Assembly: GCA_035652815.1 (NCBI GenBank)
Contig: DASRDB010000008.1
Location: 62,001 to 126,000 of the forward strand
DNA: 64,000 nt
Direction of reading: 5' to 3'
Source: DASRDB01 sp035652815
Lineage (GTDB): Bacteria; Chloroflexota; Ktedonobacteria; Ktedonobacterales; Ktedonobacteraceae
Below, in pieces: positions 42,200 to 50,697 of this stretch. The notes beneath the pieces were generated by a model, which was not told the origin of the DNA, did not search any database, and saw only the letters and a program-made list of their open reading frames with translations. The translations under genes were made by a program, and so were the position numbers. Positions within the stretch are counted from its first letter, which is position 1, and the number at the start of each line of letters is the position of its first letter.

Positions 42200-42634
42200 T
42201 CAGAAACCCCGGATGGCGGTAGGGTGAATGCGCAGTGGAACCGAATAGAGCGAGACGAAATCTTCAGGCCTGGAAAAGAGGTCGGCTGCTCGCCTGCCAT
42301 ACTTCGCGACGTAAGCAGGCACCTGATCGGCGAGCGGGCCGCTTGCGTTAATCTCTGCGGTACCCGTAATGACGATCACGTCATCGCCATCATCGGTACT
42401 ATTGAAATGAAGCGAGACACGCGGATTCTGCTGAATATGCGCCAGCCGTTTCGCGTCATTCCTGCTGTATATAAGGATTGTTCCAGTTGCGTCATCCCAT
42501 AAAAACCAGACGGGCGCGGGCTGAGGTGTGCCTTTCAAGTCAACGGTCGTGAGCCAGATGACAATCTCCTCGCGCAAACGACGGGCCACACGCTGGCCGA
42601 ACTCGGATGAGGGGTCGGGAAGTTGAAATGGCAT
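42200..42634 (-). CDS. PPOX-class flavin/F420 protein, second copy
   Basis: This 144-residue split-barrel protein begins MPFQLPDPSSEFGQRVARRL and contains IVIWLTTVDLKGTPQPAPVW, a Trp-Asp segment, then YSRNDAKRLAHIQQNP and DDGDDVIVITGTAEI. It resembles the 29653-30087 protein in fold, length and central motifs and is a distant paralogue. The start at 42634 is chosen for AAGGA upstream and for homology; the longer in-frame reading crosses the divergent scpB promoter area and is not coding. Cofactor (FMN or F420) and substrate are unknown. Confidence 0.87.
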   Translation of the reverse strand: MPFQLPDPSSEFGQRVARRLREEIVIWLTTVDLKGTPQPAPVWFLWDDATGTILIYSRNDAKRLAHIQQNPRVSLHFNSTDDGDDVIVITGTAEINASGPLADQVPAYVAKYGRRAADLFSRPEDFVSLYSVPLRIHPTAIRGF

Positions 42635-42758
42635 GAGGTTGTTTCCTTTCATTTTCTGCATGTTATTGGTCAATATGAGAATTATACCCCCAAATTCCCA
42701 CATGACAGCCGCCATGCAATATGCTACACTGCGCATAGCACAACATGGCAGGAAGGAC

Positions 42759-43310
42759 ATGGCACAGCATATCGAGAAAATACCGGAGACAACGGCGCAT
42801 ATCGCGGCGGCAATTGAGAGTCTGCTGTTTGTTTCGGGCCGCCCCTTAGCGCATGCCGAATTGCGCAAACTGCTTGATACCGATGATACGACTCTGGCAA
42901 ACGGCTTGCAGGAGTTGAGTTACCAGTTGGAGAGCCAGAGGCGCGGCATCCGGCTGCAACGGTTGGGAGAGCAGATTCAACTGGTGACAGCACCCGAGAA
43001 CGCCCGTTACGTGGCTGGTCTGCTTGGCTTGCCGATGACCGCGAAGCTGACGACGGCGGCGATGGAGACCCTGGCGGTGATCGCGTATCGCCAGCCTATC
43101 ACACGCGCCCAGATTGAGGCGGTGCGCGGCGTGAACAGCGACCGCGCCCTGGCAAGTCTGATCCAGCATGGTTTAGTCGCGGAAGTTGGGCGAGCGCAGA
43201 CGGTTGGTCGGCCCGCGCTGTTCGCTACCACACCTGAATTTCTCCAGCAATTCGGCCTGACCAGCCTGGACCAACTGCCGAAACCGGACATCCTGGAAGA
43301 GGGGGCATAG
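42759..43310 (+). CDS. scpB: Segregation and condensation protein B
   Basis: The 183-residue product has paired winged-helix domains: AAAIESLLFVSGRPLAHAELR at the start, and AMETLAVIAYRQPITRAQIEAV, VGRPALFATTPEFLQQFGL in the second. ScpB binds ScpA in the SMC complex. The ATG at 42759 is preferred (AGGA upstream; homology begins here); in-frame codons further upstream would overlap the divergent PPOX gene. It ends 4 bp before nfo, suggesting an operon, and is separate from scpA. Confidence 0.95.
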   Translation: MAQHIEKIPETTAHIAAAIESLLFVSGRPLAHAELRKLLDTDDTTLANGLQELSYQLESQRRGIRLQRLGEQIQLVTAPENARYVAGLLGLPMTAKLTTAAMETLAVIAYRQPITRAQIEAVRGVNSDRALASLIQHGLVAEVGRAQTVGRPALFATTPEFLQQFGLTSLDQLPKPDILEEGA

Positions 43311-43314
43311 TTAC

Positions 43315-44199
43315 ATGCGGCTTGGTCGTCACATGCCCACACACTCCAATCCGGTCAAGGCGGCAGAGATCGCCCGACAGATCGGGTGCGAGGCTATTCA
43401 AATATTTGCCAGCAATCCTACAGGCTGGCGGCCAACGGGCAATGGAGTTGCCGCCGCGACCGCCTTCGCGAAGGCCGCACAGGAGAATGGGCTGAGTCCC
43501 GTCGTCATTCACGCGCCCTATCTGATTAACCTCGCCTCACCGGAAGAAGGCACCTGGGAAAAGTCTATCGCCCTGCTGCGCTGGACGCTTCTGCGCGGTT
43601 CGCTATTAGGAGCCAGCTACGTGGTTTTTCATACAGGCAGCCATCGCGGCTCGGGCGTGGAAGCGGGCATTCGCCGCATTGTGGAAGCTATCGAACGCAT
43701 CTTGCCGGAAACACCGGAAGAGGTTATGCTGCTGTTAGAAAATGATGTTGGCGCGGGAAACTCACTTGGTTCCAGCTTCGAGCAGCTTCAAGCTGTGCTG
43801 GAACAATTGCCGCAATATCAAGAACGATTAGGCATTTGCCTCGACACGGCGCACCTGTGGGGCGGTGGGCATGATATCTCAAGCGAGACCGGGGCACAGC
43901 AGGTATTACAGCACTTCGACGAAGTGGTCGGCCTGTCCCGTTTGAAGGTGTTTCATCTCAATGATACGGAGATGGGCCTGGGAAGCCATCGCGACGTGCA
44001 TAGCCGCCTGGGCGAGGGAGTAATCGACGAAGAGGGGTTGCGCGCCCTCTTTCAAGACCCGCGCGTGGAGCATGTCGCCGTCATCCTGGAAACACCTATT
44101 AAGACCAACGAACAGGAAAAAGAGGACTGGGAACATGATCGCCAGCACCTCGCGAGGGCCAAAGCATTATTGCCGCCAGGTGCATCTCTGGATATGTAA
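43315..44199 (+). CDS. nfo: Endonuclease IV (AP endonuclease)
   Basis: This 294-residue TIM-barrel enzyme has the Nfo metal-binding blocks: VVIHAPYLINLASPE, VFHTGSHRG, LLLENDVGAGNSLG, ICLDTAHLWGGGHD, FHLNDTEMGLGSHRDVHS and a final ILETPIKTNEQE. Histidines, glutamates and aspartates of the three-zinc site appear intact. It cleaves DNA 5' of abasic sites and repairs 3' blocks in base-excision repair. GAGGGGG precedes the ATG by about 10 nt. Co-transcribed with scpB. Confidence 0.95.
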   Translation: MRLGRHMPTHSNPVKAAEIARQIGCEAIQIFASNPTGWRPTGNGVAAATAFAKAAQENGLSPVVIHAPYLINLASPEEGTWEKSIALLRWTLLRGSLLGASYVVFHTGSHRGSGVEAGIRRIVEAIERILPETPEEVMLLLENDVGAGNSLGSSFEQLQAVLEQLPQYQERLGICLDTAHLWGGGHDISSETGAQQVLQHFDEVVGLSRLKVFHLNDTEMGLGSHRDVHSRLGEGVIDEEGLRALFQDPRVEHVAVILETPIKTNEQEKEDWEHDRQHLARAKALLPPGASLDM

Positions 44200-44216
44200 G
44201 GAATCCATATCGAGGA

Positions 44217-44249
44217 ACCGGAAGCCACCCGCAAGGGATGGCTTCGGGT
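44217..44249. repeat. GGAAGCC-type hairpin between nfo and the GNAT gene
   Basis: ACCGGAAGCCACCC and GGGATGGCTTCGGGT pair around GCAA. Same type as hairpins at 22734-22769 and near 9700. It ends 14 bp before the GNAT gene's ATG, so it could shape that ribosome-binding region. Confidence 0.7.
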
Positions 44250-44263
44250 GGGAAGGAAAGTCT

Positions 44264-44866
44264 ATGGAACAGTCATATGCTGATGCGCAAAACAAGCCGC
44301 TCTATAATATGCTGGGAGAAAAGGTAGCGCTGGGGCCACTACATAAAGGCATACTGCCCGCGCTGGCCCGCTGGCAAAACGATTTCTCGGTCACACTCAT
44401 GAGCGGCGATCCGCTGCACCCCGTCACACCTGAAGCCATTGAAGTCGAATTTGATCGCTCTGTAAAAGACGTCCCGAATCGTTTCATTCCTTTCGCCATT
44501 TATGAGCGGGCCAGCGCTCGCTTGATCGGTACTGCTGATCTGCACCACATCGATTATACACGCCGGACCGCGTACTACGGCATCTTAATCGGCGAAAAAG
44601 ATTGCTGGGGCAAGGGCTACGGCACCGAAACCACGCGCCTGATGCTCGACTACGCCTTTACCATCCTCGGCCTGCATACCGTACTCCTCAGCACGTACAA
44701 CTATAACGAGCGCGCCATTCGCGCCTATACCCGCGCAGGTTTTCGCGTAGTAGGCAAATGGCGCGAAGCCCACCGCCTGGGCAACGAGATTTACGACATC
44801 GTCTTTATGGATTGCCTCGCCAGTGAATTTCATTTTCCGGCCAGGCGTGTGGTGGATATTCCTTAA
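44264..44866 (+). CDS. GNAT acetyltransferase (RimJ/RimL-like)
   Basis: This 200-residue protein has a GNAT domain with acetyl-CoA motif CWGKGYGTETTRLMLDYAF and C-terminal NYNERAIRAYTRAGFRVVG, typical of the RimL/Acetyltransf_3 branch. The N-terminus contains the VTLMSGDPLHPVTPE strand-loop. The ATG at 44264 has GGAAGGAAAG upstream. The longer in-frame reading would overlap nfo and is not coding. A family C element follows it. Substrate unknown; ribosomal-protein or antibiotic acetylation are both seen in the family. Confidence 0.9.
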   Translation: MEQSYADAQNKPLYNMLGEKVALGPLHKGILPALARWQNDFSVTLMSGDPLHPVTPEAIEVEFDRSVKDVPNRFIPFAIYERASARLIGTADLHHIDYTRRTAYYGILIGEKDCWGKGYGTETTRLMLDYAFTILGLHTVLLSTYNYNERAIRAYTRAGFRVVGKWREAHRLGNEIYDIVFMDCLASEFHFPARRVVDIP

Positions 44867-44884
44867 ACAGGGACGCTCCCATGT

Positions 44885-45025
44885 GTAGGGACAGGGGGCA
44901 GAGGTGTGGAGTGGTGGGGGCCTCGTGCCTGTCCCTGACACTTTTTTAGGGCATGGGTGGTCGAATACGCTTTTGCCCCGCCGCCCTGCCCCTGGGACAG
45001 GCACGAGGCCCCCTCTCCACGCCCC
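44885..45025. mobile_element. Family C MITE-like element, copy 3 (right end decayed)
   Basis: The left end GTAGGGACAGGGG and the inner pair GGGGCCTCGTGCCTGTCCC / GGGACAGGCACGAGGCCCC are present (the inner arms match perfectly over 19 bp). The right outer end is missing, replaced by GGAGCCGCTTCGCGGCTCC, a separate small hairpin. It lies between the GNAT and crotonase genes. Confidence 0.7.
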
Positions 45026-45158
45026 AGGAGCCGCTTCGCGGCTCCCACAAAAAAACATGCCAGGGAGGGACGCTCCCCTATTCCAAATGATATACTATAA
45101 CGTATTTCGCCAGCAGGCGTTAAAAACGTGTGTTTGTATTTTCCTGAAGAGGAGTAGT

Positions 45159-45938
45159 ATGACCGAGAATTACCGATATATTTTAGTCGAGCGCAACGAA
45201 AACATTGGCATTGTGACGCTGAACCGGCCTGAGTCGCTCAATGCCCTCAATATGACGCTGGTGGGTGAACTGGCGCAGGCGCTCTACGAATTTGACCAGG
45301 ATGAGAGCGTGCGCTGCATGGTGATTACGGGCGCGGGCGAGAAGGCTTTCGCGGCGGGAGCCGACATCAAGGAGATGTCTGACAAGTCGCCCATTGATAT
45401 GATGTTGAGCGGGTTCGAGGCCTGGCAGCGTATCAAGAACATTCACAAACCGCTAATCGCGGCAGTTGGCGGCTATGCGCTGGGCGGCGGCTGCGAACTG
45501 GCGATGAACTGCGATATTATCATTGCCTCAGAGAATGCGCGCTTTGGGCAGCCTGAGATTCTGCTGGGTGTCATTCCCGGCGCGGGCGGCACGCAGCGAT
45601 TAGCGCGCACGCTCGGCAAATACCGCACGATGGAAATTGTGCTGACGGGCGCGCAGGTTACGGCGCAGGAAATGGCCGCACTTGGACTTGTTAACCGTAT
45701 CGTGCCAAAGGGCGAACACCTCACCGAGGCCCTCAAAATGGCAAGAACCATTGCCGCGCAGGCTCCTGTAGCTGTCCGGTTGGCAAAAGAAGCTGTCAAC
45801 GCGGCCTTTGAGACCTCGCTGGAAGAGGGGCTGGAGATCGAGCGCAAGAATTTCTTCCTGCTCTTTGCCACCGAAGACATGCGCGAGGGCATGAAGGCAT
45901 TTATCGAAAAACGTAAAGCGGATTTCAAAGGGAAATAA
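45159..45938 (+). CDS. Enoyl-CoA hydratase/isomerase family (crotonase)
   Basis: This 259-residue crotonase has the oxyanion-hole segment FAAGADIKEM, then GGYALGGGCELAMNCD with the first catalytic Glu and FGQPEILLGVIPGAGGTQRL with the second. Both glutamates being present favours true enoyl-CoA hydratase activity, adding water to trans-2-enoyl-CoA. AGAGGAG lies 4 nt before the ATG at 45159. It is followed 15 bp later by a thiolase gene, making a short beta-oxidation or butanoate-type operon. The chain-length preference is unknown. Confidence 0.93.
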   Translation: MTENYRYILVERNENIGIVTLNRPESLNALNMTLVGELAQALYEFDQDESVRCMVITGAGEKAFAAGADIKEMSDKSPIDMMLSGFEAWQRIKNIHKPLIAAVGGYALGGGCELAMNCDIIIASENARFGQPEILLGVIPGAGGTQRLARTLGKYRTMEIVLTGAQVTAQEMAALGLVNRIVPKGEHLTEALKMARTIAAQAPVAVRLAKEAVNAAFETSLEEGLEIERKNFFLLFATEDMREGMKAFIEKRKADFKGK

Positions 45939-45953
45939 TAATAGGAACAAGCT

Positions 45954-47150
45954 ATGGAAGAAGCCGTCATCTTATCGGCGGTACGCACGCCGATTGGCAA
46001 ATACGCGGGTAGTCTGAAGGATGTGCGACCGGATGATCTGGCCGCGTTAGTTATCGCTGAGGCGGTGCGGCGCGCAGGCGTTAATCCTGCGAGTATTGAG
46101 GATGTGATTCTCGGCTGTGCCAACCAGGCGGGCGAGGACAATCGTAACGTGGCGCGTATGTCGCTGCTGCTCGCCGGTTTGCCTGTAGAGGTCGGCGGAC
46201 AGACCGTTAATCGGCTCTGCGGCTCCGGTTTGCAAGCCATCAATAGCGCGGCGCAGGCCATTCAGGTGGGCGCGGGCGATACCTTTGTCGCGGGCGGCGT
46301 GGAGAGCATGACGCGCGCGCCTTTTGTGGTAGGCAAGGCCGATAGCGCCTTCAGCCGCAACATGAAGATGGAAGATACCACGCTTGGCTGGCGCTTCGTC
46401 AATCCTAAGCTGGCCGCGATGCACTACCCCTACAGCATGGGCGAAACGGCGGAGAACGTCGCCGAACGCACGCATATCAGCCGCGAGGAACAGGACGCCT
46501 TTGCGCTGCGCAGCCATCAACGCGCCATTGCGGCGCAAAAGGCCGGACGCTTTCAAGATGAAATACTCCCAGTCACCATTCCGCAGAAAAAAGGCGAACC
46601 GATTGTGGTAGCGGTTGACGAGCAGCCACGCGCCGATACCACCCTCGAAAAGCTGGCTAGCCTCAAGCCCGTCTTCCGTAAAAATGGCACTGTCACGGCA
46701 GGTAACGCCTCTAGCATCAATGACGGGGCTGCCGCGCTTGTTCTCACCTCGCGCCGGAAGGCGGAAGAACTTGGTGTGCAGCCGCGAGCGCGCATTGTAG
46801 CAACCGCCGTCGCAGGTGTTGACCCTGCTTACATGGGCCTGGGGCCAATTCCCGCCACGCGCAAGGTTCTACAGCGCGCAGGTCTCTCGATTCAAGATAT
46901 CGACCTCGTGGAACTGAACGAGGCCTTCGCGGTGCAATCGCTGCAATGCATACGCGAACTGGAAATGGACGAAGAGAAGGTCAACGTCAATGGAGGCGCT
47001 ATCGCCATCGGCCATCCCCTGGGCTGTAGCGGCGCTCGCCTTGTGACAACGCTGATCTACGAGCTGGAGCGGCGCGGCGGACGTTATGGGCTGGCGACCA
47101 TGTGCATCGGCGTCGGCCAGGGTATCGCCACGATCATTGAACGTTTGTGA
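45954..47150 (+). CDS. Acetyl-CoA acetyltransferase (thiolase)
   Basis: This 398-residue thiolase has the acylated cysteine in NRLCGSGLQAINSAAQAI, the histidine in NGGAIAIGHPLGCSGAR, and the second cysteine in MCIGVGQG. All catalytic residues are present and the length is standard. It condenses or cleaves acyl-CoA and acetyl-CoA. Overlapping function with the crotonase just upstream suggests fatty-acid oxidation or acetoacetyl-CoA metabolism. No hydroxyacyl-CoA dehydrogenase is adjacent. A 34-bp-arm hairpin follows the stop. Confidence 0.95.
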   Translation: MEEAVILSAVRTPIGKYAGSLKDVRPDDLAALVIAEAVRRAGVNPASIEDVILGCANQAGEDNRNVARMSLLLAGLPVEVGGQTVNRLCGSGLQAINSAAQAIQVGAGDTFVAGGVESMTRAPFVVGKADSAFSRNMKMEDTTLGWRFVNPKLAAMHYPYSMGETAENVAERTHISREEQDAFALRSHQRAIAAQKAGRFQDEILPVTIPQKKGEPIVVAVDEQPRADTTLEKLASLKPVFRKNGTVTAGNASSINDGAAALVLTSRRKAEELGVQPRARIVATAVAGVDPAYMGLGPIPATRKVLQRAGLSIQDIDLVELNEAFAVQSLQCIRELEMDEEKVNVNGGAIAIGHPLGCSGARLVTTLIYELERRGGRYGLATMCIGVGQGIATIIERL

Positions 47151-47208
47151 AAACAGGGGTCAGTCGTCGCGGACGTAAGAGGAAAGGCCGGAGGGCAGAA
47201 TAAAATGA

Positions 47209-47287
47209 GCTGGAAGCCCCCCGCAAGGGGCTGGCTCTACAATGGGAACGCGCTTGTAGAGCCAGCCCCTTGCGGGGGGCTTCCAGC
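47209..47287. repeat. Family B hairpin, perfect 34-bp arms
   Basis: Arms 47209-47242 and 47254-47287 are exact complements with an 11-nt loop; the right arm begins TTGTAGAGCCAGCCCCTTGC. It lies between the convergent thiolase and NUDIX genes and could serve both as a transcript end. Confidence 0.85.
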
Positions 47288-47317
47288 CCTTCCTTTTACA
47301 TAACGGGAAAAATGATT

Positions 47318-47770
47318 TTATTGCTGCACCTCTTCTCCATGAATCGCCGATTGATAAGCATCGGCCAGGCGGGGAACGGTTTCGTACTGACTTAAATCAT
47401 CTGGCGAGATCCAGCGCATCTCCGTGGCTTCCCAGTCGAGCTTGACGGCATCGGGAGTCAATACGTGAAAGAGGTAGGGATGGATAAACCAGTGGCGGTC
47501 TATCGAGGCGTCCGCGTAGTCGATGACCTGGCCTCTTCGAAGCATGCGCACCTGGTCGCGCTGCAGGCCGGTCTCTTCGCGAATCTCGGTGTAGGCCTGC
47601 TCATCGGGCGGGACGCCTTCTTCGACGAAGCCGCTGACGCCAGCCCAGTGGGCGTGATAGCTGCCGACGCGCTGGCTGCGCCGGACTAGCAGAATGCGCG
47701 GTTCGTTGCCGTCGGTGCGCATCAAAAAGCAGGTGACGACGGGTGTTTTACGTAGTGATGATGAAGTCAT
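47318..47770 (-). CDS. NUDIX hydrolase
   Basis: This 150-residue protein has a Nudix box, GFVEEGVPPDEQAYTEIREE followed by TGL. The metal-binding EE-x-G-L end is intact; the usual Glu after the second Gly is Val and the first Arg of REUXEE is Thr. Family members hydrolyse nucleoside diphosphates linked to another moiety. The start at 47770 (MTSSSLRKTPVV) has AGGAG 8 nt upstream; an ATG 13 codons earlier is possible. It is convergent with the thiolase gene. Substrate unknown. Confidence 0.88.
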   Translation of the reverse strand: MTSSSLRKTPVVTCFLMRTDGNEPRILLVRRSQRVGSYHAHWAGVSGFVEEGVPPDEQAYTEIREETGLQRDQVRMLRRGQVIDYADASIDRHWFIHPYLFHVLTPDAVKLDWEATEMRWISPDDLSQYETVPRLADAYQSAIHGEEVQQ

Positions 47771-47967
47771 GCTGTATACTCCTGCAGGTTCTGGCGTGTT
47801 ATCCCCCATTGGTAGCTTGACAGTATAGATACCACTCCTATATAGTATGCTTGGCGTATCTTATGCTTTTGGCTGATAGCCAGCTAACATACTTATAACC
47901 ACAATTCATTATAACCTTTTTCACCCGAGAAAGGCCTGTTTGCCTTTACTATTGGAGGTAGGCCACA

Positions 47968-49533
47968 GTGCAAACCATTGAAATCGTCATTGCCCTGATT
48001 GGCGTTGCCGTTCTCGTCGTTCTGGGAGCCTGGCTGGCTCTCAAAACGGGCATGGACCTGGGGGCAGCACGAAATAGACAGATGTTTGAGGAGCGCCTGC
48101 GCCTTGAGAAGGAAGCCAGCGAACAAAAGCTGGTGGAACTTCAGTTGCAGCAAAGGGAAGCGCTGCAAGAGGCGCGGGAAGAAACCGCTCGCCTGCGCTC
48201 ATCAATGGAGCGCGAAAACGCGGAGCGCAGGGCCGAATTGCAGAGGCAGGAACGCCGCTTGCAACAAAAAGAGGAGGCGCTCGATCGCAAGATTGACACC
48301 CTCGAACAGCGCGAGCGCAAATTGAACCAGCGCGAGCGCGCTATCGAACAGACCCGCGAGGAGGTCGAAGGCATCAAGCGCGAACACCTGCGGGAGCTTG
48401 AGCGTATCGCGCAGATGACCGAGGAGCAGGCCAAAGAGGTCCTGCTGGAACGAATTGAGAGCCGCGTGCGAGCGGAAGCAGCGAAACGCATTCGGGCTAT
48501 CGAGGAGCAGGCCAACGAAGAGGCCGATACTCGCGCGCGTGAAATCATCACCCTGGCTATCCAGCGCTGCGCCTCCGACCAGGTTGCGGAGGCGGTTGTC
48601 TCGGTCGTTCCCCTGCCCAACGACGAGATGAAGGGCCGCATCATCGGACGCGAGGGCCGCAATATTCGCGCTTTAGAGGCGGCAACCGGCGTCGATTTAA
48701 TTATTGACGATACGCCCGAGGCCGTGATTCTCTCCGGCTTCGATCCCGTAAGGCGCGAAGTCGCCCGGCTGGCGCTAACGCGGCTCATTCTTGATGGACG
48801 CATCCATCCGGCGCGCATTGAGGAGGTCGTAGCAAAAGCGCGGCAGGAAGTCGATCAGATCATTCGTGAGGAGGGCGAACGGGCCGCGATGGAGGCCAAC
48901 GTGCATGGCCTGCAGCCCGAATTGTTGAAGCTGCTCGGACGCCTGCACTTCCGCACCAGCTACGGACAAAACGTGCTGGCACACTCCGTCGAGGTCTCGA
49001 TCCTGGCCGCGACAATGGCTTACGAATTGGGGGCCGATGTCAATGTCTGCAAAACGGCGGCGCTGCTGCACGACCTGGGCAAAGCGATTGACCAGGAGGT
49101 CGAGGGGCCGCATGCGATCATCAGTGGCGAGGTCGCCCGTCGCTTCGGCAAATCACCCAAGATCATTCACGCCATAGTCGCTCATCACGCTACCGAATCG
49201 GAGCCGCAAAGCCTGGAGGCGGCTATCGTGCAGGCGGCGGACGCTATCTCAGCGGCGCGTCCCGGAGCGCGGCGCGAGACCATTGACCTGTACATCAAAC
49301 GGCTGGAAGCACTGGAAAACATCGCCAACTCGTTCACCGGCGTGGAAAAATCCTTTGCCATCCAGGCCGGGCGCGAGGTACGCATCATCGTCAAACCCGA
49401 AGAAGTTGACGAGTATACCGCCAACCGGCTGGCAAGCGATATCGCGCATAAAATCGAAGAAAGCCTGGACTACCCGGGCCAGATCAAGGTATGCGTGGTG
49501 CGCGAAACACGCTCTATAGACTACGCCCGGTAA
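47968..49533 (+). CDS. rny: Ribonuclease Y
   Basis: This 521-residue protein has one N-terminal membrane helix (IEIVIALIGVAVLVVLGAWL), a long charged coiled coil (about 30-200), a KH domain with GRIIGREGRNIRALE, and an HD domain with AALLHDLGKAIDQE. RNase Y is a membrane-anchored endonuclease that starts mRNA decay. The GTG start is preceded by GGAGG. It is the first gene in a run with a PHP phosphoesterase and signal peptidase, and a family A element lies between it and the PHP gene. Confidence 0.96.
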   Translation: MQTIEIVIALIGVAVLVVLGAWLALKTGMDLGAARNRQMFEERLRLEKEASEQKLVELQLQQREALQEAREETARLRSSMERENAERRAELQRQERRLQQKEEALDRKIDTLEQRERKLNQRERAIEQTREEVEGIKREHLRELERIAQMTEEQAKEVLLERIESRVRAEAAKRIRAIEEQANEEADTRAREIITLAIQRCASDQVAEAVVSVVPLPNDEMKGRIIGREGRNIRALEAATGVDLIIDDTPEAVILSGFDPVRREVARLALTRLILDGRIHPARIEEVVAKARQEVDQIIREEGERAAMEANVHGLQPELLKLLGRLHFRTSYGQNVLAHSVEVSILAATMAYELGADVNVCKTAALLHDLGKAIDQEVEGPHAIISGEVARRFGKSPKIIHAIVAHHATESEPQSLEAAIVQAADAISAARPGARRETIDLYIKRLEALENIANSFTGVEKSFAIQAGREVRIIVKPEEVDEYTANRLASDIAHKIEESLDYPGQIKVCVVRETRSIDYAR

Positions 49534-49563
49534 CATATGACAGAATGTAAGGAATGTTCATCA

Positions 49564-49700
49564 TGTCATCCTGAGCGCAGCGAAGGATCTCCGGGCGTGG
49601 CGCACAATTCTGCCGGGCGACGGAGATCCTTCGCTGCGCTCAGGATGACAGGGTGGGATGGCTGGTCTTGGGTGTGAGGTTCATGATCGCGTCCCTACAA
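49564..49700. repeat. Family A element with a GCGTCCCTAC right end
   Basis: Inner inverted pair 49564-49650 (ends TGTCATCCT/AGGATGACA, cores inverted), followed at 49678-49699 by the outer-type end GTTCATGATCGCGTCCCTAC. The matching left outer end is reduced to GTTCATCATG. It fills most of the gap between rny and the PHP gene. Confidence 0.82.
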
Positions 49701-49799
49701 ACCATGTGTTATGTTGTAAACATTCATCGCATTTCATCTTCTAATTTTGATGGAGGAAGAGGGATTACCCTCTCAAGGGGATATTCCGCATAACCACAA

Positions 49800-50684
49800 A
49801 TGACAAATTATATTGATTTACATACCCATTCGACGGCCTCGGATGGCATTTATTCGCCAACGGAGCTTTTGCGGCGTGCCAAAGATGTAGGGCTGCGGGT
49901 ACTGGCCCTCACCGATCACGATACGACCGATGGCATAGTCGAAGCGGCGCAGGCGGCGGCGGAACTGGATATCGACTTTATTCCAGGCATCGAGATCAAC
50001 ACCGACGTGAGCGGCGGCGAAGTACACGTGCTTGGTTATTTCATTGAATACGAGCGACCGGCCTTTCAGACGCATATTAAGGTGCTGCGTGACGCCCGCG
50101 AACGGCGCGGGCAGCGTATGGTCGAATTATTGAATGAGCAGGGCGTTAACATCTCCTGGGACCGCGTGCGCGAAATTGCCCAGGGCGCAGTCGGACGCCC
50201 GCACGTGGCAAAGGCGCTGCTGGAAGCAGGATATGTACAGACCATCGGCGAGGCCTTCGACAGGTATATCGGCACAGGCTGCTTCGCCTACGTGCCGCGC
50301 TACCGCCTGACACCCGAGGACGCGGTGCGTCTGATCGCCAGCGGCAACGGCCTGCCCGTCATCGCGCATCCCGCCGACCATCCAGGCCTGGATGAACTGC
50401 GCAAATGGCTGCCGGGATTGTGTGAAGCTGGCATGATTGGCCTGGAAACCTACTACGGCCCCTATACGCCAGAGCAGGAGCAGGCCCTACTTGCGCTTGC
50501 CAACAAGTATCATTTGATTCCTACTGGCGGCACCGATTTTCACGGCCCGGGCATTCATCCTACCCCTCTAGGTGGACGTTATGTGCCACCCGAGGTAGTG
50601 GAACAACTGAAAGAGGCTGCCGCGCAACGCCGGGGCAAGACGCCGCCCGCCTTTGAGCTGCCCCCACCCGTTCAGGAAAAATAA
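49800..50684 (+). CDS. PHP-domain phosphoesterase (YciV/RNase AM-like)
   Basis: This 294-residue protein has a PHP domain with HTHSTASDG at the N-terminus, LTDHDTTDG, IPGIEI, an internal VIAHPADHPG and a final GGTDFHGP, matching the metal-ligand order. It resembles the YciV/Rnm branch, known as nucleoside 3',5'-bisphosphate phosphatases and 5'-3' exoribonucleases acting on RNA ends. Following rny, an RNA-turnover role would fit but is inferred. The ATG has no close Shine-Dalgarno; AAGGGG lies about 20 nt upstream. It ends 13 bp before lepB. Confidence 0.9.
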   Translation: MTNYIDLHTHSTASDGIYSPTELLRRAKDVGLRVLALTDHDTTDGIVEAAQAAAELDIDFIPGIEINTDVSGGEVHVLGYFIEYERPAFQTHIKVLRDARERRGQRMVELLNEQGVNISWDRVREIAQGAVGRPHVAKALLEAGYVQTIGEAFDRYIGTGCFAYVPRYRLTPEDAVRLIASGNGLPVIAHPADHPGLDELRKWLPGLCEAGMIGLETYYGPYTPEQEQALLALANKYHLIPTGGTDFHGPGIHPTPLGGRYVPPEVVEQLKEAAAQRRGKTPPAFELPPPVQEK

Positions 50685-50697
50685 GCGAGGAGAACAC

